NCBI RefSeq assembly: GCF_016482685.1
Contig: NZ_JACYHF010000001.1
Location: 310,001-374,000 of the forward strand
Source: Streptomyces sp. DSM 110735
Lineage (GTDB): Bacteria > Actinomycetota > Actinomycetes > Streptomycetales > Streptomycetaceae
Reading direction: 5' to 3'
DNA length: 64,000 nt
Part shown: positions 35,473 to 44,025 of the stretch, piece after piece
How positions within the stretch are numbered: position 1 is the first letter of the stretch
Layout: every line of letters starts with the position of its first letter
Made by a program: the position numbers and the translations under genes
Notes under the pieces: generated by a model
What the model was told of the DNA's origin: nothing
The model's database searches: none
Seen by the model: the letters and a program-made list of their open reading frames with translations, nothing else

Positions 35473-35556
35473 TACGACAATGAGCGAGCGGAGCGAGCAC
35501 GCAACGGCGGACCTCACCCCGGTCCCCGGCGCGCTCCCGACCGGAGGGTGGGCAGT

Positions 35557-37137
35557 GTGGCTCGACACGACCGGCTGTACCCGGAGCCGACGGGCGAGGT
35601 GCGCATGAGTCTGTCACTGCGCTTCGCCGCCGGATCGCACAAGGGCATGATCCGGGAAGGCAACGAGGACTCCGGTTACGCCGGTCCGCGCCTGCTCGCC
35701 ATCGCCGACGGCATGGGCGGCCAGGCGGCGGGTGAGGTCGCGTCCTCCGAGGTGATCTCCACCCTGGTCACCCTCGACGACGACGTGCCCGGCTCCGACC
35801 TGCTCACCTCCCTCGGCCAGGCCGTGCAGTACGCCAACGACCAGCTCCGCAGCATGGTCGAGGAGGACCCCCAGCTCGAAGGCATGGGGACCACCCTGAC
35901 CGCCCTGCTGTGGACCGGCCAGCGCCTCGGCCTGGTGCACGTCGGCGACTCGCGCGCGTACCTGCTGCGCGACGGGATGCTCACCCAGATCACGCAGGAC
36001 CACACCTGGGTGCAGCGCCTGGTCGACGAGGGCCGGATCACCGAGGAAGAGGCCACCACCCACCCGCAGCGCTCCCTGCTGATGCGCGCGCTGGGCAGCG
36101 GCGACCACGTGGAGCCCGACCTCTCGGTCCGCGAGGTCCGCGCCGGTGACCGCTATCTGATCTGCTCCGACGGTCTCTCCGGCGTCGTCTCCCACCAGAC
36201 GATGGAGGAGACCCTCGCCAGCTACCAGGGACCGCAGGAGACCGTGCAGGAGCTGATCCAGCTCGCGCTGCGCGGCGGCGGCCCCGACAACATCACCGTG
36301 ATCGTCGCTGACGTCCTCGACCTGGACACCGGCGACACCCTCGCCGGTCAGCTCTCCGACACCCCCGTGGTGGTCGGCGCCGTCGCCGAGAACCAGCTCC
36401 ACCTGCACGACAACGGCATCATGCAGACCCCGGCGGGGCGCGCCTCCGGGCTCGGCCGCCAGGGCCGCGGCCAGGGCGGCGGCGGAGAGTACGGCGGCTC
36501 CGGCTCCGGCGGGGACTACGAGGGCGAGAGCTACACCGACGACGACTTCGTCAAGCCCCGCAAGGGCCGCCGGTGGCTCAAGCGCACGTTCTACAGCGCC
36601 CTCGCCCTCGCGGTGATCGGCGGCGGCGTCTACGGCGGCTACCGCTGGACCCAGACGCAGTACTACGTCGGCATCAACGGCAAGCACGTCGCGCTCTACC
36701 GGGGCATCAGCCAGAACCTGGCCTGGGTCTCCCTCTCGAAGGTCGAGAAGGACCACCCCGAGATCGAACTCAAGTACCTGCCGACGTATCAGCAGAAGCA
36801 GGTCAAGAACACGATCGCGGCGGGCGGCCTCGAGCAGGCCCGCACCAAGATCGACGCTCTCGCGCTCCAGGCGTCGGCCTGCCGCAAGCAGGCCGAACGC
36901 GCGGCCGCCGGGAGCGAGAGCGACAAGACGGGCCGGAATTCGGCGACGGGCGGCACCACCACCGCCACCCGCACCTCCTTCACGGCCACGGGGTCCCCGA
37001 CCCCGAACCCGTCGGGATCGGCCCAGCCGTCCACCGCGTCGCCCTCGAAGTCCCCGACCGCAACCGCCACGCCCCGGCCCGGCCCGAGCCTCTCCAAGGA
37101 TGAGCAGAAGGTCGTCGATCAGTGCGGCAAGCAGTAG
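35557..37137 (+). CDS. pstP: PP2C-family Ser/Thr phosphatase PstP
   Basis: 526 residues. The PP2C catalytic domain (~18-255) has metal-binding motifs: GNEDSGYAG, IADGMGGQAAGEV, VGDSRAYLLRDG, SDGLSGVV and GGPDNITVIVAD. A Gly/Asp-rich segment leads to a membrane span (FYSALALAVIGGGVYGGY, ~345) and an extracytoplasmic part ending in a Thr/Ser/Pro-rich tail. It dephosphorylates PknB-type kinases and their targets. GTG 35557 has GGAGGG 8 nt upstream; an internal ATG at 35605 is also possible. The ectodomain may link phosphatase to cell-wall cues. Confidence 0.94.
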   Translation: MARHDRLYPEPTGEVRMSLSLRFAAGSHKGMIREGNEDSGYAGPRLLAIADGMGGQAAGEVASSEVISTLVTLDDDVPGSDLLTSLGQAVQYANDQLRSMVEEDPQLEGMGTTLTALLWTGQRLGLVHVGDSRAYLLRDGMLTQITQDHTWVQRLVDEGRITEEEATTHPQRSLLMRALGSGDHVEPDLSVREVRAGDRYLICSDGLSGVVSHQTMEETLASYQGPQETVQELIQLALRGGGPDNITVIVADVLDLDTGDTLAGQLSDTPVVVGAVAENQLHLHDNGIMQTPAGRASGLGRQGRGQGGGGEYGGSGSGGDYEGESYTDDDFVKPRKGRRWLKRTFYSALALAVIGGGVYGGYRWTQTQYYVGINGKHVALYRGISQNLAWVSLSKVEKDHPEIELKYLPTYQQKQVKNTIAAGGLEQARTKIDALALQASACRKQAERAAAGSESDKTGRNSATGGTTTATRTSFTATGSPTPNPSGSAQPSTASPSKSPTATATPRPGPSLSKDEQKVVDQCGKQ

Positions 37138-37164
37138 GCAAGCCGTGAGAGGCCCCGTCACACG

Positions 37165-38640
37165 ATGAGCAGTACTACCAACACGCCGACGCACCAGACG
37201 TCCACGATCGGCTCCATCGGCGCACCGAGCCGTCGCAACACCGAGCTGGCCCTGCTGATCTTCGCCGTGGTCATCCCGGTGTTCGCCTACGCCAACGTGG
37301 GCCTGGCCCTGAACGACGAGGTCCCCACCGGGCTGCTCGGCTACGGCCTGGGTCTCGGCCTGCTGGCCGGCGTCGCCCACCTCGTCGTCCGGAAGTTCGC
37401 GCCGTACGCCGACCCGCTGCTGCTACCGCTGGCCACCCTGCTCAACGGGCTCGGTCTGGTGTGCATCTGGCGCCTGGACCAGTCCAAGCTGCTGCAGTCC
37501 ATCGGCCAGGCGGGCGGCAAGGCGACCAACCAGCTCGTCTACACCGCGCTGGGCATCGTCCTGTTCGCCGTCGTGCTGATCTTCCTCAAGGAACACCGCA
37601 CGCTGCAGCGGTACACCTACATCTCCATGGCGGCGGCTCTGGTCCTGCTGCTGCTCCCGCTGGTGCCCGGCCTCGGCGCCGACCTGACCTACGGCGCCAA
37701 GATCTGGATCAAGATCGGCAGCTTCACCATCCAGCCCGGCGAGTTCGCCAAGATCGCGCTCGCGGTCTTCTTCGCCGGCTATCTGATGGTCAAGCGGGAC
37801 GCGCTCGCGCTCGCCAGCCGCCGCTTCATGGGTCTCTACCTGCCGCGCGGCCGCGACCTCGGTCCGATCCTGGTGGTCTGGTTCATCTCGATCCTGATCC
37901 TGGTCTTCGAGACCGACCTCGGTACCTCGCTGCTGTTCTTCGGCATGTTCGTGATCATGCTGTACGTCGCCACCGAGCGGACGAGCTGGATCGTCTTCGG
38001 TCTGCTGATGTCCGCGGCAGGCGCCGTCGGCGTGGCCACCTTCGAGCCGCACGTCCAGACCCGTGTGCAGGCGTGGCTCGACCCGATGCGCGAGTACAGG
38101 CTCAGCCGCACGATCACGCACGACGGCATCCCCCACTCCGACCAGCTCCAGCAGGCGCTGTGGGCGTTCGGCTCCGGCGGCACCCTCGGCACCGGCTGGG
38201 GCCAGGGCCATTCCGAGCTGATCCGCTTCGCCGCCAACTCCGACTTCATCCTCGCCACCTTCGGCGAGGAGCTGGGCCTGGCGGGCATCATGGCGATCCT
38301 GCTGATCTACGGCCTGATCGTCGAGCGCGGTGTGCGCACCGCCCTCGCCGCCCGCGACCCCTTCGGCAAGATGCTCGCGGTGGGTCTGTCCGGCGCCTTC
38401 GCGCTCCAGGTGTTCGTCGTCGCCGGCGGTGTGATGGGTCTCATCCCGCTGACCGGTATGACGATGCCGTTCCTCGCCTACGGCGGTTCGTCCGTCATCG
38501 CCAACTGGGCCCTCATCGCCATCCTCATTCGCATCAGCGACACGGCCCGTCGCCCCGCGCCCGCCCCCGCCGCCAGTCCCGACGCCGAGATGACCCAGAT
38601 CGTCCGGCCCGGCGACAACGGACCCGCCGCCGAGGCGTGA
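37165..38640 (+). CDS. SEDS-family peptidoglycan glycosyltransferase (FtsW/RodA/SpoVE)
   Basis: 491 residues with about twelve membrane spans. Conserved SEDS segments: LTYGAKIWIKIGSFTIQPGEFAKIALAVFFAGYL, FETDLGTSLLFFGMF and the loop around HSELIRFAANSDFILATFGEELGLAG, with PLTGMTMPFLAYGGSS near the end. SEDS proteins polymerise lipid II and work with a class B PBP, here the adjacent pbpA. By position it matches mycobacterial RodA rather than divisome FtsW, so I give no symbol. Confidence 0.93.
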   Translation: MSSTTNTPTHQTSTIGSIGAPSRRNTELALLIFAVVIPVFAYANVGLALNDEVPTGLLGYGLGLGLLAGVAHLVVRKFAPYADPLLLPLATLLNGLGLVCIWRLDQSKLLQSIGQAGGKATNQLVYTALGIVLFAVVLIFLKEHRTLQRYTYISMAAALVLLLLPLVPGLGADLTYGAKIWIKIGSFTIQPGEFAKIALAVFFAGYLMVKRDALALASRRFMGLYLPRGRDLGPILVVWFISILILVFETDLGTSLLFFGMFVIMLYVATERTSWIVFGLLMSAAGAVGVATFEPHVQTRVQAWLDPMREYRLSRTITHDGIPHSDQLQQALWAFGSGGTLGTGWGQGHSELIRFAANSDFILATFGEELGLAGIMAILLIYGLIVERGVRTALAARDPFGKMLAVGLSGAFALQVFVVAGGVMGLIPLTGMTMPFLAYGGSSVIANWALIAILIRISDTARRPAPAPAASPDAEMTQIVRPGDNGPAAEA

Positions 38641-38652
38641 GCGCCCGCGACC

Positions 38653-38693
38653 ACGGCGGCGTGGCGGCCCTCAGGGGCCCGCTGCGCCGCCGT
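38653..38693 (+). promoter_or_regulatory. stem-loop in SEDS-pbpA intergenic region
   Basis: ACGGCGGCG (38653-38661) pairs with CGCCGCCGT (38685-38693); further pairing is possible in the loop. The 187-bp gap also has a TAGACT -10-like hexamer near 38735. The hairpin may partly separate pbpA-pknB expression from the upstream genes. Confidence 0.45.
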
Positions 38694-38827
38694 ACGACCG
38701 TCACGGGTCAGCCGGGGCACACAGCCGGTGCCCCTAGACTGTGGGCGGCCGAGGACGAGCGCCAGCACCAGCGACACCGAGAGACTGAAGCAACAGGCGC
38801 CCCTGTTAGCTTGTGGAAAGGCCGGAC

Positions 38828-40303
38828 GTGAACAAGCCCCTGCGCCGAATCGCGATCTTCTGCGGACTCCTCGTCCTGGCACTGCTGATCCGCGACAACT
38901 GGCTCCAGTACGCCCAGGCCGACAAGCTGCGCACGGACCCCGACAACCGCCGCGTCGCCATCGAGCGTTACGCCTCCCCGCGCGGCGACATCATCGTGGA
39001 CGGCAACCCGATAACGGGTTCCGTCGAGACCAAGGCCGGCGACTACAAGTACAAGCGCACGTACAAGAACGGGCCCATGTGGGCGCCGATCACCGGCTAC
39101 TCCTCCCAGGCGTTCGACAGCAGCCAGCTCGAAAAGATCAACGACGGCATCCTCACCGGCAACGACGACCGGCTCTTCTTCCGCAACACCCTCGACATGA
39201 TCACGGGCAAGCCGAAGCAGGGCGGCAACGTCGTCACCACGCTCAACGCCGCCGCGCAGAAGGCCGCGTACAGCGGTCTGAAGGCCCAGGGCGGCAAGGG
39301 CGCCGTGGTCGCGCTGGAGCCCTCCACCGGCAAGATCCTGGCGCTGGCGTCCTACCCGTCGTACGACCCGTCCTCCTTCTCGGGCGACCGCAACAGCGAC
39401 TCGGCCGCCTGGCAGAAGCTGCAGAAGAAGAACGACTCGTCGGACCCGATGCTCAACCGGGCGCTGCGCGAGACCTACCCGCCGGGCTCCACCTTCAAGG
39501 TCGTCACCGCGGCGGCGGCGCTGCAGAACGGCCTGTACTCGTCGGCCGACCAGAAGACGAACTCGCCGCTGCCCTGGGTCATGCCCGGCACGCAGACCGA
39601 GCTGAAGAACGAGGGCAACCTGCCCTGCGAGAACGCGACGATGCGTGAGGCGCTGCGCGTCTCCTGCAACAGCGTCTTCGGCAAGATCGGCGCCGACCTC
39701 GGCAACGACAAGATGCTCGCCGAGGCGAAGAAGTTCGGCTTCGACTCCGAGCAGTTCGTCCCCGTCCGCTCCAACGCCTCGGTGTTCTCGGACAAGATGA
39801 ACGACTCGCAGACCGCGCTGTCCTCCATCGGCCAGTACAACACCGCGGCCACCCCGCTGCAGATGGCCATGGTCGCCTCGGCGGTCGCCAACGACGGCAA
39901 GCTGATGAAGCCGTACATGGTGGACGAGCTGCAGTCCTCCAACCTCGACCCGATCGAGAAGACCGAGCCGAAGGAGCTGAGCCGCCCGCTGACGGCGCAG
40001 AACGCGCAGATCCTCCAGTCGATGATGGAGACCGTGGTCAAGTCGGGCACGGGTACCAAGGCGCTGATCGACGGAGCCACCGTCGGCGGCAAGACCGGTA
40101 CCGCGCAGCACGGTGTGGAGAACAGCGAGAACCCGTACGCGTGGTTCATCTCCTTCGCCAAGCTCCCCGACAACAGCTCCCCGGTCGCGGTCGCGGTGGT
40201 CATCGAGGACGACAACGCCAACCGTGACGACATCTCCGGCGGCGGCCTGGCCGCCCCTATCGCGAAGAGCGTCATGCAGGCGGTCATCAACTCCAAGAAG
40301 TGA
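38828..40303 (+). CDS. pbpA: class B penicillin-binding protein PbpA
   Basis: 491 residues. One N-terminal membrane anchor (IAIFCGLLVLALLI), a short PBP dimerisation domain and a C-terminal transpeptidase domain with the three motifs in order: SxxK at Ser221 (GSTFK), SxN at Ser279-Asn281 (SCNS) and KTG at Lys422 (GKTGTA). It cross-links peptidoglycan at poles or septa with the adjacent SEDS protein. GTG 38828 is preceded by AAAGG at ~6 nt and lies just before the membrane anchor. Confidence 0.95.
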   Translation: MNKPLRRIAIFCGLLVLALLIRDNWLQYAQADKLRTDPDNRRVAIERYASPRGDIIVDGNPITGSVETKAGDYKYKRTYKNGPMWAPITGYSSQAFDSSQLEKINDGILTGNDDRLFFRNTLDMITGKPKQGGNVVTTLNAAAQKAAYSGLKAQGGKGAVVALEPSTGKILALASYPSYDPSSFSGDRNSDSAAWQKLQKKNDSSDPMLNRALRETYPPGSTFKVVTAAAALQNGLYSSADQKTNSPLPWVMPGTQTELKNEGNLPCENATMREALRVSCNSVFGKIGADLGNDKMLAEAKKFGFDSEQFVPVRSNASVFSDKMNDSQTALSSIGQYNTAATPLQMAMVASAVANDGKLMKPYMVDELQSSNLDPIEKTEPKELSRPLTAQNAQILQSMMETVVKSGTGTKALIDGATVGGKTGTAQHGVENSENPYAWFISFAKLPDNSSPVAVAVVIEDDNANRDDISGGGLAAPIAKSVMQAVINSKK

Positions 40304-40338
40304 GCCCGATCACGTCATCTTCACAACGGTGCACGTTG

Positions 40339-40357
40339 CGATACCGGTCCGGTATCG
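40339..40357. promoter_or_regulatory. 19-nt perfect palindrome upstream of pknB
   Basis: CGATACCGG-T-CCGGTATCG lies 117 bp before pknB and 36 bp after the pbpA stop. It could be an operator or an attenuator hairpin. A TACGGT/TAGGG -10-like stretch follows at ~40400. Confidence 0.5.
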
Positions 40358-40473
40358 GGTTACCGGCTTGGCCAGGTCACACAGAGCGGGACGGGTACGG
40401 TAGGGCCCGGACGGCAGCCTCCGGCCGCACACACGTGCAGGCCGGGACCGACGGAGAGGGCTGGTAGGTAGCT

Positions 40474-42465
40474 ATGGAAGAGCCGCGTCGCCTCGGCGGC
40501 CGGTACGAGCTGGGCCATGTGCTCGGCCGCGGTGGCATGGCCGAGGTCTACCTCGCGCATGACACCCGCCTCGGCCGCACGGTGGCAGTGAAGACGCTCC
40601 GCGCAGATCTGGCGCGCGACCCGTCCTTCCAGGCCCGGTTCCGCCGGGAGGCCCAGTCGGCCGCCTCGCTCAACCATCCCGCGATCGTCGCGGTCTACGA
40701 CACGGGCGAGGACTACATCGACGGGGTCTCGATCCCGTACATCGTCATGGAGTACGTCGACGGCTCCACTCTCCGTGAGCTGCTGCACTCCGGCCGCAAG
40801 CTGCTGCCGGAGCGCTCCATGGAGATGACGATCGGCATCCTCCAGGGTCTGGAGTACGCCCACCGCAACGGCATCGTCCACCGTGACATCAAGCCGGCCA
40901 ACGTCATGCTGACGCGCAACGGCCAGGTCAAGGTCATGGACTTCGGCATCGCGCGCGCCATGGGCGACGCCGGTATGACGATGACCCAGACCGCGGCCGT
41001 CATCGGCACCGCGCAGTACCTCTCGCCGGAGCAGGCCAAGGGCGAGCAGGTCGACGCCCGCTCGGACCTCTACTCCACCGGCTGTCTGCTCTACGAACTG
41101 CTGACCGTCCGTCCTCCCTTCGTCGGCGACTCGCCCGTGGCCGTGGCCTACCAGCACGTCCGCGAGGAACCGCAGCCGCCCAGCGTGTTCGACCCCGAGA
41201 TCACCCCCGAGATGGACGCGATCGTCCTCAAGGCGCTGGTCAAGGACCCGAACTACCGCTACCAGTCCGCCGACGAGATGCGCCAGGACATCGAGGCGTG
41301 CCTCGACGGCCAGCCGGTCGCCGCCACCGCCGCCATGGGCGCGGTCGGTTACGGCGGCTACCCCGACTCCCAGGCCACCACGGCGATGCGCGCCGAACCG
41401 GCCGGGGCGACGACGATGCTCCCGCCGATGTCCCCGGACGACGGCGGCTACGGCTACGACGACCGTCCCGACCGGCGGCGCCAGCCGAAGAAGAGCAACA
41501 ACACCTCGACGATCCTGCTCGTGGTCGCCGGTGTGCTGGTGCTGGTCGGCGCCATCCTGATCGGCATGTACGCGTTCGGCGGCGACCCCGCGGACAAGCC
41601 CTTCGGGGCGCCGAACCTCGTGGGCGTCAAGTACGCGACGGACGCCAAGCAACAGGCGGACAACGTCGGTCTGAAGGTCACCGCCGAACGCAAACCCTGC
41701 GAGGACCAGCCCAAGGGCAACGTCTGCTCGCAGAGCCCGAAGGCCGGCGCCAAGGTCAAGAAGGGCGACACCCTCGACCTGGTCGTCTCCACGGGCGCCC
41801 CCAAGGTCACCGTCCCCAGTGTGATCGGTCTCTCCTTCGACGACGCCCGCCAGAAGCTGGAGGGCGACGACTACAAGTTCACGGTCAAGAAGGAGACCCG
41901 GGTCAGCAGCGAGACCCCCGACCAGGTGCTCGACCAGGACCCGGTGGACAGCAAGCGCGTCCAGAAGGGCTCGACGATCACCCTGATCGTCGCCAAGGCG
42001 GCGGAGAAGGTCACGGTCCCGGACGTCACGGGCAAGAGCTGCGACGACGCGAAGAAGACCTTGCGGGACGCGGGTCTGGCCCCGAACGACAACTGCACCG
42101 AGACCCCGGTCACCGACCCGAACCAGAACGGCAAGGTCACGACCACCAACCCGCCCGCGAACCAGCAGGTCAACAAGAACACCCCGGTCGCGATCACGAT
42201 CGGCAAGGCGCAGGACGACCAGCAGCAGTTCCAGCTACCCGACCTCCGCGGCCACCAGCTCAAGGAAGCCCGCGAAACGCTCCAGGGCTTGGGCCTCAAC
42301 GTCGCGACCCCGAACAGCGGGGAAGACGACGCCACGGTGTTCGGTTCCAACCCCGCCCCGGGCGCCACGGTCAAGAAGGGCGACACGATCACCCTCCAGG
42401 CCGCGAAGCAGGGCGGCGGCAACAACGGCGGCTTCCCGAACATCTTCGGCGGCACCAACGGCTGA
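40474..42465 (+). CDS. pknB: PASTA-domain Ser/Thr protein kinase PknB
   Basis: 663 residues. Kinase domain (~10-275) with GRGGMAEVYLA, AVKTL, HRDIKPANV (catalytic Asp138), MDFGIARAM and an activation loop with MTMTQTAAVIGTAQYLSPEQ. A linker and one membrane span (TILLVVAGVLVLVGAILIGMY, ~345-365) follow. The ectodomain has four PASTA repeats (~370-435, 436-505, 506-575, 576-650), which in PknB bind muropeptides and lipid II. It phosphorylates FHA readers and cell-wall enzymes; PstP counteracts it. Last gene of the operon, with a strong terminator behind. Confidence 0.96.
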   Translation: MEEPRRLGGRYELGHVLGRGGMAEVYLAHDTRLGRTVAVKTLRADLARDPSFQARFRREAQSAASLNHPAIVAVYDTGEDYIDGVSIPYIVMEYVDGSTLRELLHSGRKLLPERSMEMTIGILQGLEYAHRNGIVHRDIKPANVMLTRNGQVKVMDFGIARAMGDAGMTMTQTAAVIGTAQYLSPEQAKGEQVDARSDLYSTGCLLYELLTVRPPFVGDSPVAVAYQHVREEPQPPSVFDPEITPEMDAIVLKALVKDPNYRYQSADEMRQDIEACLDGQPVAATAAMGAVGYGGYPDSQATTAMRAEPAGATTMLPPMSPDDGGYGYDDRPDRRRQPKKSNNTSTILLVVAGVLVLVGAILIGMYAFGGDPADKPFGAPNLVGVKYATDAKQQADNVGLKVTAERKPCEDQPKGNVCSQSPKAGAKVKKGDTLDLVVSTGAPKVTVPSVIGLSFDDARQKLEGDDYKFTVKKETRVSSETPDQVLDQDPVDSKRVQKGSTITLIVAKAAEKVTVPDVTGKSCDDAKKTLRDAGLAPNDNCTETPVTDPNQNGKVTTTNPPANQQVNKNTPVAITIGKAQDDQQQFQLPDLRGHQLKEARETLQGLGLNVATPNSGEDDATVFGSNPAPGATVKKGDTITLQAAKQGGGNNGGFPNIFGGTNG

Positions 42466-42481
42466 CCACCCCGCCCACTCC

Positions 42482-42513
42482 AGGCCCCCGGCACCACACG
42501 GTGCCGGGGGCCT
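42482..42513 (+). terminator. terminator of the fhaA-pknB operon
   Basis: Perfect 14-bp stem (42482-42495 with 42500-42513) closed by ACAC, 16 bp after the pknB stop. Confidence 0.92.
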
Positions 42514-42563
42514 CGTGCTTTCCGCGCTCGTACCCTCGCCCGCGCGTCGGTCGTTGACAGGAC

Positions 42564-43238
42564 ATGATTGATCAGACCGCACTCCTGGAGTCCCGGGCCC
42601 TCCGCAGCTCCGTGCTGGATCGCACGGACGTGCTGGACCGGGTGAAGACACTCGCGCTGCTGCCGGACGGGCTGCATGTGACGACGGCGATGGTGGCGGC
42701 GTACTTCGGGGTGAGTGTCGAAGCCATCCGACAGATCAAGGCGCGGCACCGCGAGGAGCTGACCGCGAACGGGATGGTGACACTTCAGGGCCGTGACCTG
42801 CGGGAATTTAAGCGTGACATCTTGTCACGCTATTCCGGAAGTTATCCACAGCCCCGATCCGGCCTCACCCTCTACTCCCGCCGAACCGTCCTCAACATCG
42901 CCATGCTGCTCCGCGACAGCGGGATCGCACGGCAAGTGCGCACCTATCTCCTCGACATGGAGCACCTGGCCCGCACCGGACTCCTGAACGAATCCGCCGA
43001 CCACCCGGCCGAGCCCGCCACCCCCGAGATCCTCTCGCTGGCCGCCCTGGACGCCCGCATCGACCAACGCGTCCACCACGTCCTCGGCCGCACCGTCGTC
43101 CCGATGTTCAACGCGCTCATCGAGACCTCGGGCGAGCACCACCGACGGCTGACCGCGCTGAGCGGTGACGTGCGGCGGGTCGAGAACCGGCTCAGGCTGC
43201 ACTCGGCGCGGTTGCGGCGGCTGCAGGGGAGCTGGTGA
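42564..43238 (+). CDS. putative DNA-binding protein resembling phage antirepressors
   Basis: 224 residues. The middle part (~40-130) reads GLHVTTAMVAAYFGVSVEAIRQIKARHREEL, NGMVTLQGRDLREF, SRRTVLNIAMLLRDSGIARQVRTYLLDMEH. This resembles the Rha/ORF6N/Bro-N class: a helical DNA-contact segment and a conserved 'VRTYLLDMEH' end. I am not certain of the exact family. The C-terminal ~60 residues are helical, with HHRRLTALSGDVRRVENRL as a likely coiled coil. A 9-bp-arm palindrome and a DnaA box lie inside the coding sequence (42811-42850). It stands between a strong terminator and convergent sortase gene, so it is a self-contained unit, probably acquired. Confidence 0.6.
   Translation: MIDQTALLESRALRSSVLDRTDVLDRVKTLALLPDGLHVTTAMVAAYFGVSVEAIRQIKARHREELTANGMVTLQGRDLREFKRDILSRYSGSYPQPRSGLTLYSRRTVLNIAMLLRDSGIARQVRTYLLDMEHLARTGLLNESADHPAEPATPEILSLAALDARIDQRVHHVLGRTVVPMFNALIETSGEHHRRLTALSGDVRRVENRLRLHSARLRRLQGSW
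42811..42850. promoter_or_regulatory. intragenic palindrome plus DnaA box
   Basis: AGCGTGACA (42811-42819) and TGTCACGCT (42823-42831) are perfect 9-bp arms around TCT. A perfect DnaA box TTATCCACA follows at 42842-42850. The stretch is AT-richer than its surroundings and lies in the coding sequence of the antirepressor-like gene. Confidence 0.6.
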
Positions 43239-43241
43239 GGG

Positions 43242-43994
43242 TCAGCGGAGTTCCTTCGGGGGCGTGCGCTTGCTGTCGACCTTCTGGACGCGTTCCAGTT
43301 CGCCCCAGACCACGTAGCGGTAGCGGCTGGTGTAGACCGGGGTGCAGGTGGTCAGGGTGATGTAGTGCCCGGGCTTCTTCTTGCCGGATTCCTCGGGGAC
43401 CTGGTCGATGACGTCGACGTTGTACTTCGAGGTCTCGGGGAGGATCGCGTAGACCTTGTAGACGTACCAGTCGTCCTTGGTCTCGAAGACGACCGGGTCG
43501 CCCTCGCGGACCTTGTCGATGTTGTGGAACTTGGCGCCGTGGCCGTCGCGGTGGGCGGCGAGGGTGAAATTGCCCTTCTTGCCGGTCATGGGGAGGACGG
43601 CCTTGTCGGGGTCGGTGTAGTAGCCCGCCACACCCTCGTCGAGGACGTCGGTGGAGGTGCCCTTCTCCACCAGCACCGTGCCGTTGTGCATCGAGGGGAC
43701 GTGCAGGAAGCCGATGCCGTCCTTGGTGTCGAGCTTGCCGGGACCGGTGTCGGCCGAACGGGCCCAGTGGTCGCGGACCTTGTCGGCCTGCCGGTCGGCG
43801 TGCCGGTCCGCGACGACGTTCGTCCACCACAGGGAGTAGACGACGAACAGTCCGAGGACCACGCCCACCGTCATGAGGACTTCGCCGAAGAAGCTCACCA
43901 CCAGGGCGACTGGCCCGGGCCCGGGGCGGCGCGCGCCGCTGCCCGCGCCGGACGCGTCCGTGTGTTCTTCGGTGTCGTCGGCGGTCGCTGCCAC
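43242..43994 (-). CDS. srtE2: class E sortase
   Basis: 250 residues. Cytoplasmic tail, one membrane span (ALVVSFFGEVLMTVGVVLGLFVVYSLWW) and an extracytoplasmic sortase domain with the catalytic His in TLAAHRDGHG, the Cys in YITLTTCTPVY and the Arg in SRYRYVVWGEL. It anchors LAXTG-type proteins to peptidoglycan. It ends 3 bp from the convergent antirepressor-like gene. Symbol follows the two adjacent S. coelicolor sortases and is from memory. Confidence 0.88.
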   Translation of the reverse strand: MAATADDTEEHTDASGAGSGARRPGPGPVALVVSFFGEVLMTVGVVLGLFVVYSLWWTNVVADRHADRQADKVRDHWARSADTGPGKLDTKDGIGFLHVPSMHNGTVLVEKGTSTDVLDEGVAGYYTDPDKAVLPMTGKKGNFTLAAHRDGHGAKFHNIDKVREGDPVVFETKDDWYVYKVYAILPETSKYNVDVIDQVPEESGKKKPGHYITLTTCTPVYTSRYRYVVWGELERVQKVDSKRTPPKELR

Positions 43995-44025
43995 TCGTCC
44001 TGTGCCCCTGTTCGACTCGGCTCGG

